Shown here: one piece after another, positions 44,959-54,202 of the stretch | Numbering within the stretch: position 1 is the first letter of the stretch | Layout of the letters: each line of letters begins with the position of its first letter | NCBI RefSeq assembly: GCF_000336575.1 | Contig: NZ_AOPO01000001.1 | Location: 558,001-622,000, forward strand | Length of the DNA: 64,000 bases | Direction of reading: 5' to 3' | DNA from: Vreelandella titanicae BH1 | GTDB taxonomy: Bacteria; Pseudomonadota; Gammaproteobacteria; Pseudomonadales; Halomonadaceae | Translations under genes and position numbers: made by a program | Notes under the pieces: generated by a model | The model's database searches: none | Seen by the model: only the letters and a program-made list of their open reading frames with translations | What the model was told of the DNA's origin: nothing

Positions 44959-45465
44959 ATGATGAGAAAAATCAACACTGTACTGAACCATACCGCCTAT
45001 GCCTTCTTTCTATTGGGCGTTATGAGCGGTATCGCAATGACGGCACTGATATTCGTCAGCACCTTGATGCGCTATCTGGGTGGTCATCCTTTGCGTTTTT
45101 CCGATGAGCTGGCGGGGCTGCTGTTCTTAACATTGACCTTCCTTTGTCTACCTTATGTGCTCAATAAGGGCCGCCACATACGCATAGAGATACTCGTCAA
45201 CCTGATGCCAGCAGGGATCGCGAGGATAATGGACTTTATTGGCGTCGTCGTATTACTCACGTTCTGCGCCATCTTCGCCTTTGAGTCCTGGAATTTCATG
45301 AACTTCTCGTTCTCGCTCAATTCGCGTACGGATATCAGTAGCATTCTCTTATGGCCGTGGATGGCAATCATGCCTTTTTCCATGATGCTGTGCATCTTGA
45401 TTCAGCTCAGCCATGGTTTTAAACAGCCCACGACAGACACTGCCTCAGCGGAGGATGCGATATGA
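44959..45465 (+). CDS. dctQ: TRAP transporter small membrane subunit DctQ
   Basis: About 168 residues with four membrane segments and GGHPLRFSDELAGLLFLTLT, the DctQ signature region. GGAG lies 9 bases before the first of two adjacent ATG codons; GTG one codon earlier is possible. Overlaps dctM by ATGA. Confidence 0.87.
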   Translation: MMRKINTVLNHTAYAFFLLGVMSGIAMTALIFVSTLMRYLGGHPLRFSDELAGLLFLTLTFLCLPYVLNKGRHIRIEILVNLMPAGIARIMDFIGVVVLLTFCAIFAFESWNFMNFSFSLNSRTDISSILLWPWMAIMPFSMMLCILIQLSHGFKQPTTDTASAEDAI

Positions 45466-46745
45466 GCTGGTTACTCTTGAGCGGGGCGCTAGTTCTATTT
45501 TTAACCAGTGGCGCAATCCTAGGGGCGGCGCTGGGGCTTACGGGTCTACTCCTGCTTCACTTTCAAGCTAACGGCGCCACCCCCTTGGCGATTAACGCAA
45601 CTTGGAACATGCTAACGGATTTTACGCTAAGCGCAGTTCCTCTATTCATATTTTTAGGTGAAATACTTCTCGCAAGCGGCGTGTCAAAACGCGTCTATAA
45701 CGGCCTAACCCCTCTGTTCGCGCGTGTTCCAGGGCAATTACTCCATACCAACATTGCCGTCTGCACGCTGTTTGGTGCGGTTAGCGGGTCAAGCACCTCT
45801 ACCGCAGCCGCCATAGGCGCAGTTGGCTATCCTGAACTGACAAAACGTGGGTATAAACCAAGTGTAGTGGTGGGCACGTTAGCTGCAGGGGGCACCCTTG
45901 GGCTTCTCATTCCCCCCAGCTTGGCATTGATCATCTACGGAGCAACTCAAAACGTCTCTATCGGCCAGCTCTTTATCGCTGGTATGCTGCCAGGCTTGCT
46001 CATTGCTGCCGCCTTTTCCACATGGATCATGATCCGCTCTAAAATTGGCGAGCCAGTAACCCCTACGTTTAAAGAGAAAGTGACCTTCAAGCACGTAATA
46101 ACTGGACTCAAGGAGATATGGCCTCTTCCCGTACTTATTTTCTTCGTGCTGGGAACTATTTACCTGGGGATCGCGACGCCTACGGAGTCGGCGGCTTTGG
46201 GCGTAGTGGCCAGTATCGTTTTAGGTTTAACATGGGGTGATTTAACCTTCAAAAGACTATGGCAGGCGTTTAAGCACGCCTCGATCATGTTTACCGCTAT
46301 CGGTATGATTTTGATTGGTACAGTGATCCTTTCTCAAGCTGTCAGCCTACTAGGCATTCCTCGTACTGCAGTCGAAACGATTGGCAACTTTGGGCTAGGC
46401 CCATATGGCATACTTCTGATGATCGTCATCGTCTATATCGTGCTAGGTTGTTTCTTTGATGGCATATCACTGCTTCTCATGACTCTCCCCATCACCTTCC
46501 CGATGATCACAAGCTTAGGGTTCGACCCCATCTGGTTCGGTATTATTGTCACGCTACTTATAGAGATCGGTATGATAACGCCGCCCGTAGGACTCAATCT
46601 CTTTGTCCTATCATCCATTTCTAAAAATGAAGTTAATTTAACATCTGCTGCAAAGGCCTCCTTGCCTTACTGGCTTATTTTACTTGGCGCTATAGGCGTA
46701 TTTACACTATTTCCTAACATCATTTTGTGGGTCACTACCTTTTAG
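45462..46745 (+). CDS. dctM: TRAP transporter large permease subunit DctM
   Basis: A 427-residue, about 12-span permease with the DctM hallmarks LFGAVSGSSTSTAAAIGAVG, AAGGTLGLLIPPSLALIIYG and IEIGMITPPVGLNLFVLSSI. Last gene of the operon, ended by the hairpin at 46779-46817. Confidence 0.93.
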   Translation: MSWLLLSGALVLFLTSGAILGAALGLTGLLLLHFQANGATPLAINATWNMLTDFTLSAVPLFIFLGEILLASGVSKRVYNGLTPLFARVPGQLLHTNIAVCTLFGAVSGSSTSTAAAIGAVGYPELTKRGYKPSVVVGTLAAGGTLGLLIPPSLALIIYGATQNVSIGQLFIAGMLPGLLIAAAFSTWIMIRSKIGEPVTPTFKEKVTFKHVITGLKEIWPLPVLIFFVLGTIYLGIATPTESAALGVVASIVLGLTWGDLTFKRLWQAFKHASIMFTAIGMILIGTVILSQAVSLLGIPRTAVETIGNFGLGPYGILLMIVIVYIVLGCFFDGISLLLMTLPITFPMITSLGFDPIWFGIIVTLLIEIGMITPPVGLNLFVLSSISKNEVNLTSAAKASLPYWLILLGAIGVFTLFPNIILWVTTF

Positions 46746-46778
46746 AATAACCGCAATCCACTAAATGATATTGCTGAA

Positions 46779-46817
46779 CTATAGGCCCTCTCTAGCTAAA
46801 GAGAGAGCCTATAGTTT
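46779..46817. terminator. Terminator between convergent dctM and the ModE-like gene
   Basis: CTATAGGC (46779-46786) pairs with GCCTATAG (46807-46814), extended inward by CCTCTC against GAGAGA with one mismatch, then TTTAAA. It probably serves both strands. Confidence 0.65.
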
Positions 46818-46883
46818 AAATGCGATACTCATGATACTTACACCAACGTAGCTACCTCTGACACTCTTCCAACCAGAGCGACC

Positions 46884-47939
46884 TTATAAAAAGCTGGCAA
46901 GCTCGATCACGCAGCCACACTGGCTCGGGCTATAACCTGGCAGGCGCTGCACCGCCTCCTGGAAGGAAGCGCTGCGCAACGCTTGCAAAAAATCGTCAAA
47001 TTTAGGCTCTTTCAGGGAGCGATTGTGGCAGGCCAGCAAGTAGTCTTCGGTGGCCAGCGGCACAAAATCAAGTCCAAACCGCTGCGCGGCGGCCTCGACA
47101 CCAAAGCCTGCATCCGCCATTCCCGCCGCTACATAGGCCGCCACCGCCGAGTGGGTGTACTCCTCAATCTCATAACCGTTCACTTTGGCTGCAGCAATAC
47201 CCGCCTCGGCCAGCAGGCCATCCAAAAGCTCCCGGGTTCCCGACGACGCCTGCCGGTTTATAAACGTGGCCGACCTGTCGGCCAGCGCTGCAACGCCATC
47301 AATCCCCAACGGGTTACCCGGCGCCACCATTAGCCCCTGTTGGCGGGCGATAAAACCTACCAGCCGATGATAGCGAGGCTTGAGCAGTCGGCGGTATTTG
47401 CGCCGCATGCTCTCGCCCACCGCGCCTCTGGGAAGATGGCAACCCGCCAGATCGCAGCTATTGCGGTTAAGCGCCGCCAACGCTTCCAGAGGGCTGCAGT
47501 ACTGCAGGTCAAGCTGCAGATCCCCCAAATGCTGCGGCAGCAGCTCTATCGCAAAACCGTGGCTGGCGTGGAGACGCAGTACGGGGTGCACACCTTCCTG
47601 GTGCTGCTGGATGGCAAGGTTAAGCTCTGAGCTCAGGCTATCAAGCTGCGGGCTTAACCGAGCGGTGGCGCGTTGTTCGGCCCATAGCAGCTTTTCACCC
47701 AGCGGCGATAACCGCGCCCCTCGCCCACGCGCCATTTCTACCAAGGTGACACCAAAAAACTCTCCGCCCTGGCGCAGTAAATTCCACGCATGGCGGTAGG
47801 AAATACCCGCCTCTTCGGCAGCATGGGTCAACTTGCCATGACGATGCACCGCCCCCAGCAGGCGCAGAAGGTTGGTATCGAGACGGTGCCCATCTTCATC
47901 GCTAAAGCACCAGGTGGGCGTTACCTTGATCCGTTTCAT
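46884..47939 (-). CDS. ModE-like HTH regulator with substrate-binding domain
   Basis: A 351-residue regulator. The N-terminal winged helix (LRLLGAVHRHGKLTHAAEEA, then GISYRHAWNLL) is the ModE/LysR-like type; the rest is a periplasmic-binding-protein-like domain of the PBP_like/LysR_substrate class (NRQASSGTRELLDGLL). This pairing is seen in regulators next to molybdoenzyme genes. ATG at 47939; a TTG two codons earlier is possible. Divergent from the fds operon, it probably senses molybdate or tungstate, or formate status (inference). Confidence 0.82.
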   Translation of the reverse strand: MKRIKVTPTWCFSDEDGHRLDTNLLRLLGAVHRHGKLTHAAEEAGISYRHAWNLLRQGGEFFGVTLVEMARGRGARLSPLGEKLLWAEQRATARLSPQLDSLSSELNLAIQQHQEGVHPVLRLHASHGFAIELLPQHLGDLQLDLQYCSPLEALAALNRNSCDLAGCHLPRGAVGESMRRKYRRLLKPRYHRLVGFIARQQGLMVAPGNPLGIDGVAALADRSATFINRQASSGTRELLDGLLAEAGIAAAKVNGYEIEEYTHSAVAAYVAAGMADAGFGVEAAAQRFGLDFVPLATEDYLLACHNRSLKEPKFDDFLQALRSASFQEAVQRLPGYSPSQCGCVIELASFL

Positions 47940-47949
47940 AGGCAAACAA

Positions 47950-48039
47950 TTTCATATTTTGCAGTCATTAACTTGATGCTAGCGTTAGATCAACCGTGAT
48001 GCACGCCTTTTTAAATATGAAAAACAGTGCATATTTAAA
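47950..48039. promoter_or_regulatory. Palindromic operator between the ModE-like gene and fdsG
   Basis: TTTAAATATG (48010-48019) and CATATTTAAA (48030-48039) form a perfect 10-bp dyad around ten bases. A related TTTCATATTT lies at 47950-47959, inverted relative to AAATATGAAA at 48013-48022. The dyad begins 30 bases before the fdsG start codon, so binding could control both divergent genes. Confidence 0.6.
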
Positions 48040-48068
48040 ACATAATAAACAGTAGTGAGGAAGGCACC

Positions 48069-48563
48069 ATGAACCATTCCCAGGAGTGGGCGCCGCAGGC
48101 TATTCAGGCCGAGGTCGACGCCCTGAAGCACAAGCCCGGCGCCCTACTGCCGATCCTCCACGCCCTTCAGGATCGCATCGGCTTTATTCCTGAGGCAGCG
48201 GTGCCGATCATCGCCGATGCCCTGCACCAGACACGTGCCGAAGTGCACGGCGTCATCAGCTTCTACCACCACTTTCGCACCACGCCGCCGGGGCGCCACG
48301 TAGTGCAGATCTGCCGCGCTGAGGCCTGTCAATCGGTAGGGGCGCGCCAGCTCGAGGCCCACGCCAAAGCGCGATTGGGGGTCGATTACCACCAGACCAC
48401 GGCGGATCGCGAAATTACTCTCGAGGCCGTGTACTGCCTGGGCAACTGCGCCTGCGGCCCGTCGATCCGCGTGGACGACAGCGTACGCGGCCGCGTCACG
48501 CCGGAAGCCTTCGATGAATTGATAGATGAGCTACAAACCCGGCCGCTGGAGGTGATGGGATGA
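48069..48563 (+). CDS. fdsG: NAD-dependent formate dehydrogenase gamma subunit FdsG
   Basis: A 164-residue NuoE-like [2Fe-2S] subunit. Cluster ligands are in CRAEACQSVG and CLGNCACGPS. First gene of fdsGBA-fdhD-fdsD, with AGGAAGG before the ATG. It carries electrons in the soluble NAD+-linked formate dehydrogenase complex that oxidises formate to CO2. Confidence 0.92.
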   Translation: MNHSQEWAPQAIQAEVDALKHKPGALLPILHALQDRIGFIPEAAVPIIADALHQTRAEVHGVISFYHHFRTTPPGRHVVQICRAEACQSVGARQLEAHAKARLGVDYHQTTADREITLEAVYCLGNCACGPSIRVDDSVRGRVTPEAFDELIDELQTRPLEVMG

Positions 48564-50116
48564 GCGTCCGCGTTTATGTACCCCGCGATACCACCGCGCT
48601 TTCGCTGGGCGCCGATACGATCGCCAGCCGACTGGAGAGGGAGGCAACCGCACGCGGCCAACCCATCACGCTGGTGCGCAATGGCTCCCGCGGGCTGAGC
48701 TGGCTTGAGCCACTGGTGGAAGTCGACACCCCCATCGGCCGGTTCGCCTACGGCCCGGTAGCCCCCGGCGATGTCACCGCGCTGCTCGATAGCGGCCTGC
48801 TGGAAGGCAGCGTCAGCCACCCACTGGCGCAGGGCCCCACGGAAGAAATCGACTACCTCGCCCGCCAGCAGCGGCTGACCTTCGCGCGTATCGGTATTAC
48901 TGACCCGTTATCGATTGAGGATTATCGCGCCCATAACGGTTTTTGCGGCCTGGAGGCTGCGCTGCAACGCGAGCCCCAGGATATCGTCGAGGAAGTCAAA
49001 GCCTCGGGGCTTCGCGGACGCGGCGGGGCGGCATTCCCCACCGGCATCAAGTGGCAGACGGTGCTCGATACGCCAGCCGATCAGAAGTACATCGTCTGCA
49101 ATGCCGATGAAGGCGACTCCGGCACCTTCGCCGACCGTCTGGTGATGGAGTGCGACCCCTACATGCTGATCGAGGGCATGGCGATTGCCGGCCTCGCGGT
49201 GGGCGCCACCCAAGGCTATATCTACCTGCGCTCGGAGTATCCGCTGGCGAAAGAGATCCTCGACGAGGCCATTCGCCGCGCCGAACAGGCCGGGTATCTC
49301 GGCGACGACCTCCGCGACAGCGGCCGCGCCTTCCATCTGGAAGTACGTCTGGGCGCCGGGGCATACATTTGCGGCGAAGAGACATCGCTTCTGGAAAGCC
49401 TGGAGGGCAAGCGCGGGCTGGTGCGCTTCAAGCCACCGCTGCCCGCCATCGAGGGCCTGTTCGGCCGCCCTACCGTGGTCAACAACGTGCTCTCTTTAGC
49501 TGCAGTGCCGTTTATCCTCGCCGAAGGTGCCGAGGCCTACGCATCCCATGGAATGGGCCGCTCCCGGGGCACCCTGGCACTGCAACTGGCGGGCAACGTT
49601 CGGCGCGGCGGCTTGGTGGAGCTGGCGTTCGGTACCACCCTGCGCACCCTGATGGAAGCGTTCGGCGGCGGCACGGCAAGCGGCCGAACGCTGCGCGCCG
49701 TGCAGGTCGGCGGCCCGCTGTGTGCCTACCTGCCCGAAAGCCAGTGGGATATGCCGCTGGATTACGAAACCTTCGCCGAAGTCGGTGCAGGCGTCGGTCA
49801 CGGCGGTGTGGTGATGTTCGATGACAGCGTCGATATGGCCGAGCAGGCGCGTTTCTCCATGGAGTTCTGCAAGGTGGAGTCCTGCGGCAAGTGTACGCCC
49901 TGTCGTATCGGCTCGACCCGTGGCGTGGAGGTAATCGATCGCATTCGCGCCAACGACAATCGCGAGGCCAACCTCGCCCTGCTGAGTGATCTTTGCGAAA
50001 CGATGGTAGACGGCTCGCTCTGCGCCATGGGCGGCATGACCCCCTTCCCGGTGCAGAGCGCCCTGAAACACTTTTCTGAGGATTTCCAGCGGACGGCAAA
50101 CGGAGACAGATCATGA
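48560..50116 (+). CDS. fdsB: NAD-dependent formate dehydrogenase beta subunit FdsB
   Basis: A 518-residue NuoF-like subunit that binds FMN and NAD+ and reduces NAD+. An N-terminal thioredoxin-like part (about 1-115) is followed by the FMN motif GLRGRGGAAFPTGIKW, the NAD loop GAGAYICGEETSLLESLEGK and the [4Fe-4S] motif ESCGKCTPCRIGSTRGVE. ATGA-coupled to fdsG and fdsA. Confidence 0.94.
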   Translation: MSVRVYVPRDTTALSLGADTIASRLEREATARGQPITLVRNGSRGLSWLEPLVEVDTPIGRFAYGPVAPGDVTALLDSGLLEGSVSHPLAQGPTEEIDYLARQQRLTFARIGITDPLSIEDYRAHNGFCGLEAALQREPQDIVEEVKASGLRGRGGAAFPTGIKWQTVLDTPADQKYIVCNADEGDSGTFADRLVMECDPYMLIEGMAIAGLAVGATQGYIYLRSEYPLAKEILDEAIRRAEQAGYLGDDLRDSGRAFHLEVRLGAGAYICGEETSLLESLEGKRGLVRFKPPLPAIEGLFGRPTVVNNVLSLAAVPFILAEGAEAYASHGMGRSRGTLALQLAGNVRRGGLVELAFGTTLRTLMEAFGGGTASGRTLRAVQVGGPLCAYLPESQWDMPLDYETFAEVGAGVGHGGVVMFDDSVDMAEQARFSMEFCKVESCGKCTPCRIGSTRGVEVIDRIRANDNREANLALLSDLCETMVDGSLCAMGGMTPFPVQSALKHFSEDFQRTANGDRS

Positions 50117-53004
50117 TTCAGCACTTCGACCCCAGCCAGCATGCCAGCAACGCCGGGCACAGAAAAGACCTAGGCACGCCCTTCCCTGCTCAGGCCGTCG
50201 GCACTGCCTCGGTGAGCCTTGATATCGACGGCGTGACGATCAGCGTGCCGGAAGGCACTTCGGTGCTGCGCGCTGCGGCGCTGGCGGATATCAACATTCC
50301 CAAACTCTGCGCCACCGATAGCCTGGAAGCCTTTGGTTCCTGTCGACTGTGCGCCGTGCAGATAGAGGGGCGTCGGGGCTTTCCCGCCTCCTGCACCACG
50401 CCGGTGGTGCAGGGTATGAAGGTGACCACCCAGAACGAACGGCTGGCCAAGCTGCGTCGCAACGTGATGGAACTGTACATCTCCGACCACCCGCTGGACT
50501 GCCTGACCTGCCCCGCCAATGGCGACTGTGAGTTGCAAGACATGGCGGGCAGCGTGGGGCTTCGTGAGGTGCGCTACGGCTTTACGGGCGAGAGCCATCT
50601 GGACGTCGTCAAGGACGAATCCAACCCCTACTTCACCTTCGATCCCAGCAAGTGCATCCTCTGTTCGCGCTGCGTGCGCGCCTGCGACGAAGTCCAGGGT
50701 ACTTTCGCGCTAACCATCGATAGCCGCGGGTTCGACTCCAAGGTGTCGGCGGGCCAGAACGACGCCTTCATGGACTCGGACTGCGTCTCCTGCGGGGCTT
50801 GCGTGCAGGCCTGCCCCACGGCCACGCTGATGGAAAAAAGCGTGATCGATCACGGCGTGCCGGATAGAAGCGTGGTGACCACCTGCGCCTACTGCGGGGT
50901 GGGCTGCTCGTTCGAAGCCCAGATGAAGGGCGATCAGTTGGTTCGCATGGTGCCCTACAAGGGCGGCGACGCCAACCACGGCCACTCCTGCGTGAAGGGG
51001 CGCTTCGCCTTTGGCTACGCCACCCACCCGGATCGCCTGACCACACCGATGATCCGCGACAGCATCGACCAGCCATGGCGCGAAGTAAGCTGGGAAGAGG
51101 CGATCGGCTTTGCCGCAACCCGTCTCAAGGCGATTCAGGCCGAGCACGGCCGCGAGAGCATCGGCGGCATCACCTCGTCGCGCTGTACCAACGAAGAGAC
51201 CTATCTGGTGCAGAAGCTGATTCGCGCTGCATTCGGCAACAACAATACCGACACCTGCGCACGGGTCTGCCACTCGCCCACCGGCTACGGCCTGAAGACC
51301 ACGCTGGGCGAATCCGCTGGTACCCAGACCTTTGATTCGGTGATGAAGGCGGACGCCATTATCGTGATCGGCGCCAACCCCACCGATGCCCACCCGGTGT
51401 TTGGCTCGCTGATGCGCAAACGCCTGCGCCAGGGGGCGAAGCTGATCGTCGCCGACCCTCGCCGTATCGACCTTTTAAAGACCCCGCACATGAGCGAGGC
51501 CCAACATCTGCCGCTGCGCCCGGGCACCAACGTGGCGCTGGTCAACGCGCTGGGTCACGTGGTGGTGACGGAAGGTCTGGAAGACAAGGCGTTCGTGGCC
51601 AAGCGCTGCGACACCGATGCCTATAACAGCTGGCGTGAGTTTATTGCTGAACCGCGCCACTCCCCGGAGGCCACCGAAGCGATTACCGGCGTACCCGCCG
51701 AGGCCGTGCGCCAAGCCGCGCGTACCTACGCCATGGCAGGCAACGGTGCCATCTACTACGGGCTGGGCGTCACCGAACACAGCCAGGGTTCGACCATGGT
51801 GATGGGCATTGCCAACCTGGCCTTGGCCACCGGCAACATTGGTCGCGAAGGCGTGGGTGTCAACCCGCTGCGTGGCCAGAACAACGTCCAAGGTTCGTGT
51901 GACATGGGCTCCTTCCCCCATGAGCTGCCTGGCTACCAGCACGTGGCCGACCCTATCGCCCGCGGCCGCTTTGAGGCCGTGTGGGGCGTGAAACTGGACG
52001 ACGAGCCGGGGCTGCGCATTCCCAACATGTTCGATGCTGCCATCGAAGGCACCTTTAAGGCGCTTTATGTTCAGGGCGAGGATATTGCCCAGTCCGATCC
52101 CAACACTCAGCACGTCGAGGCGGCGCTCACGTCGCTGGACTGCCTGATCGTGCAGGATATCTTCCTCAATGAAACGGCCAAGTTCGCCCACGTACTGCTG
52201 CCGGGTTCAAGCTTTCTGGAGAAGAATGGCACCTTCACCAACGCCGAGCGGCGCATCAACCGGGTGCGCAAGGTGATGCCGGCGCTGGCAGGCAAGGAAG
52301 ACTGGCAAGTCACCCAGGATCTGGCCAATGCGCTGGGCTACCCGATGCACTATACCCACCCTTCCGAAATCATGGACGAGATCGCTCAGTTGACGCCAAG
52401 CTTCGCGGGCGTCAGCTACGCCAAGCTGGAGGAACACGGCAGCCTGCAGTGGCCCTGCAACGCCGAGTACCCGCTGGGCATGCCGACCATGCACGAGGTT
52501 GAGTTCCCCATCGGGCTGGGCCGCTTTGCGATTACCGAGTACGTGGCCACCGAGGAGCGGGCCAACCGCCGCTTCCCGCTACTGCTCACCACCGGCCGGA
52601 TCCTTAGCCAGTACAACGTGGGAGCCCAGACCCGGCGCACCGACAACCAGCGCTGGCACGACGAGGACGTATTGGAGCTACACCCTTCTGACGCCGAGCT
52701 ACGCGGCATCCGCGACGGCGACTGGCTGGGCATCACCAGCCGTGCCGGCCAGACGGTGCTGCGTGCCCGGCTCAGCGAACGTATGCAGCCAGGCGTGGTT
52801 TACACCACTTTCCACCACCCCGGCAGTGGCGCCAACGTCATCACCACGGACAACTCGGACTGGGCCACCAACTGCCCGGAGTACAAGGTCACGGCAGTGC
52901 AGGTGGAGAAGGTCAGCCAACCTTCGGCCTGGCAGCAACGCTTTAGCGCCTTCGACCTGGCCCAGCGTGATTACCTGGCCAAGGCCCAGCAGGAGGTTCC
53001 ATGA
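50113..53004 (+). CDS. fdsA: NAD-dependent formate dehydrogenase alpha subunit FdsA
   Basis: Catalytic molybdenum (or tungsten) subunit, 963 residues. N-terminal NuoG-like [2Fe-2S] (CATDSLEAFGSCRLC), [4Fe-4S] His-Cys site (DHPLDCLTCPANGDC), two [4Fe-4S] clusters (CILCSRCVRAC, CVSCGACVQAC), then a molybdopterin-binding part with TCAYCGVGCSFEAQ and the Mo-ligand Cys region TDTCARVCHSPTGYGLKTT. A C-terminal dinucleotide domain ends it (FHHPGSGANVITT). The first cluster-rich segment is typical of the Fds/FdhF-like cytoplasmic type. Confidence 0.95.
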   Translation: MIQHFDPSQHASNAGHRKDLGTPFPAQAVGTASVSLDIDGVTISVPEGTSVLRAAALADINIPKLCATDSLEAFGSCRLCAVQIEGRRGFPASCTTPVVQGMKVTTQNERLAKLRRNVMELYISDHPLDCLTCPANGDCELQDMAGSVGLREVRYGFTGESHLDVVKDESNPYFTFDPSKCILCSRCVRACDEVQGTFALTIDSRGFDSKVSAGQNDAFMDSDCVSCGACVQACPTATLMEKSVIDHGVPDRSVVTTCAYCGVGCSFEAQMKGDQLVRMVPYKGGDANHGHSCVKGRFAFGYATHPDRLTTPMIRDSIDQPWREVSWEEAIGFAATRLKAIQAEHGRESIGGITSSRCTNEETYLVQKLIRAAFGNNNTDTCARVCHSPTGYGLKTTLGESAGTQTFDSVMKADAIIVIGANPTDAHPVFGSLMRKRLRQGAKLIVADPRRIDLLKTPHMSEAQHLPLRPGTNVALVNALGHVVVTEGLEDKAFVAKRCDTDAYNSWREFIAEPRHSPEATEAITGVPAEAVRQAARTYAMAGNGAIYYGLGVTEHSQGSTMVMGIANLALATGNIGREGVGVNPLRGQNNVQGSCDMGSFPHELPGYQHVADPIARGRFEAVWGVKLDDEPGLRIPNMFDAAIEGTFKALYVQGEDIAQSDPNTQHVEAALTSLDCLIVQDIFLNETAKFAHVLLPGSSFLEKNGTFTNAERRINRVRKVMPALAGKEDWQVTQDLANALGYPMHYTHPSEIMDEIAQLTPSFAGVSYAKLEEHGSLQWPCNAEYPLGMPTMHEVEFPIGLGRFAITEYVATEERANRRFPLLLTTGRILSQYNVGAQTRRTDNQRWHDEDVLELHPSDAELRGIRDGDWLGITSRAGQTVLRARLSERMQPGVVYTTFHHPGSGANVITTDNSDWATNCPEYKVTAVQVEKVSQPSAWQQRFSAFDLAQRDYLAKAQQEVP

Positions 53005-53846
53005 GTTCACCTATGAACGGCACGGCGCCAGCGCCGCAAGCAGCCCTGATGCGCCAGCGGGTGGAAGTGCACCGGGGTACCAACGGCTGGTACGCCGATG
53101 CCCAGGAGGATCTACTGGCATTGGAAAGGCCAGTGGCACTGGTCTACAACGGCATCTCCCACGCAGTGATGATGGCCAGCCCGACGAATCTTGAGGAGTT
53201 TGCCCTGGGCTTCAGCCTTTCCGAAGGTATCCTGGCAAACGTTGACGAGTGCTACGATCTAGACATCCACGAACAGCCTCAAGGCCTCACCATTCATCTC
53301 ACTATTGCCAGCCAGCGAATGGCCGAGCTCAAACAGCGGCGGCGAAGCCTGACAGGACGCACTGGCTGCGGGCTATGCGGCACCGAAGCCCTGGAGCAGG
53401 CCATACGGCCGATTCCCCATGTCATGGCGCCGCCGTTGAGTGATGCCGCCATCCAGCGTTCCCTGCGGGAGCTGTCCGCCCACCAACCGCTGCAGGCGGC
53501 CACTGGCGCCAGCCACGGTGCCGCCTGGTGCGATGTTTGGGGGAACATTAGACAACTGCGCGAGGATGTCGGTCGGCACAACGCCCTGGACAAACTGATC
53601 GGTGCGCTCGCCCACGAGGCCAGCCCGCTAGGTGAGGGGTTCGCGCTCGTCACCAGTCGCGCCAGCTACGAGATGGTTCACAAGTGCGCCAGTGCCGGCA
53701 TTGGCGCACTGGTGGCTGTCTCGGCGGCCACCGCCCTGGCTGTGGAGCAAGCCCAGGCGTCGGGGCTGCTGTTGGCAGGCTTTGCACGGCCCGGCCGCCA
53801 TTTGATCTACCATCGACCCGCTACGGCGGCAATGGCCACGGCTTAG
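53001..53846 (+). CDS. fdhD: Formate dehydrogenase accessory sulfurtransferase FdhD
   Basis: A 281-residue sulfurtransferase that delivers sulfur from a desulfurase to the molybdenum cofactor of FdsA, needed for activity. The catalytic loop TGRTGCGLCGTEAL has C123 and C126; the C-terminal Rossmann-like part includes TSRASYEMVHKCASAGIGAL. ATGA-coupled to fdsA. In operon nomenclature it is fdsC. Confidence 0.94.
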   Translation: MSSPMNGTAPAPQAALMRQRVEVHRGTNGWYADAQEDLLALERPVALVYNGISHAVMMASPTNLEEFALGFSLSEGILANVDECYDLDIHEQPQGLTIHLTIASQRMAELKQRRRSLTGRTGCGLCGTEALEQAIRPIPHVMAPPLSDAAIQRSLRELSAHQPLQAATGASHGAAWCDVWGNIRQLREDVGRHNALDKLIGALAHEASPLGEGFALVTSRASYEMVHKCASAGIGALVAVSAATALAVEQAQASGLLLAGFARPGRHLIYHRPATAAMATA

Positions 53847-53856
53847 GAGAGACACC

Positions 53857-54102
53857 ATGTCGTCGCACCACGATAACCAGCTGATTCACATGACCAACCA
53901 GATCGCCGCTAACCTGGGCGGCGGTCGCGATGAAGAAACGGCGGCAGCGGCCACCTGCCGCCACCTGGAAACCTTCTGGGCACGCTCCATGAAGCATCGC
54001 CTGGTCGCCACACTGGAGCGCGAGGATGCCCCGCTTTCACCGCTGGCAAAGCGGGCCGTCATCTTGCTGGCTGAAGGACTGGCCAGGCGGCATGCCGGAT
54101 AA
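53857..54102 (+). CDS. fdsD: Formate dehydrogenase delta subunit FdsD
   Basis: An 81-residue small helical subunit; the family opens with MTNQIAANL and ends with the basic LAKRAVILLAEGLARRHAG, as here. It is the last gene of the operon, with GGAGAGACACC before the ATG. Its exact role (assembly or stability of the complex) is not settled in the literature. Confidence 0.9.
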   Translation: MSSHHDNQLIHMTNQIAANLGGGRDEETAAAATCRHLETFWARSMKHRLVATLEREDAPLSPLAKRAVILLAEGLARRHAG

Positions 54103-54122
54103 GCATCACCGTCGTTAACGCA

Positions 54123-54155
54123 ACGGGGCTTGCCAAATGGCAAGCCCCGTTTTTA
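54123..54155. terminator. Terminator of the fds operon
   Basis: ACGGGGCTTGCC (54123-54134) pairs perfectly with GGCAAGCCCCGT (54139-54150) around AAAT, followed by TTTTA. A bidirectional function toward the convergent chemoreceptor gene is weaker, as the left flank has few A. Confidence 0.88.
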
Positions 54156-54202
54156 TACCCATCTTTCCCAAGCGCTGATATCACAAGCACTGGTAGTGAA
54201 CG

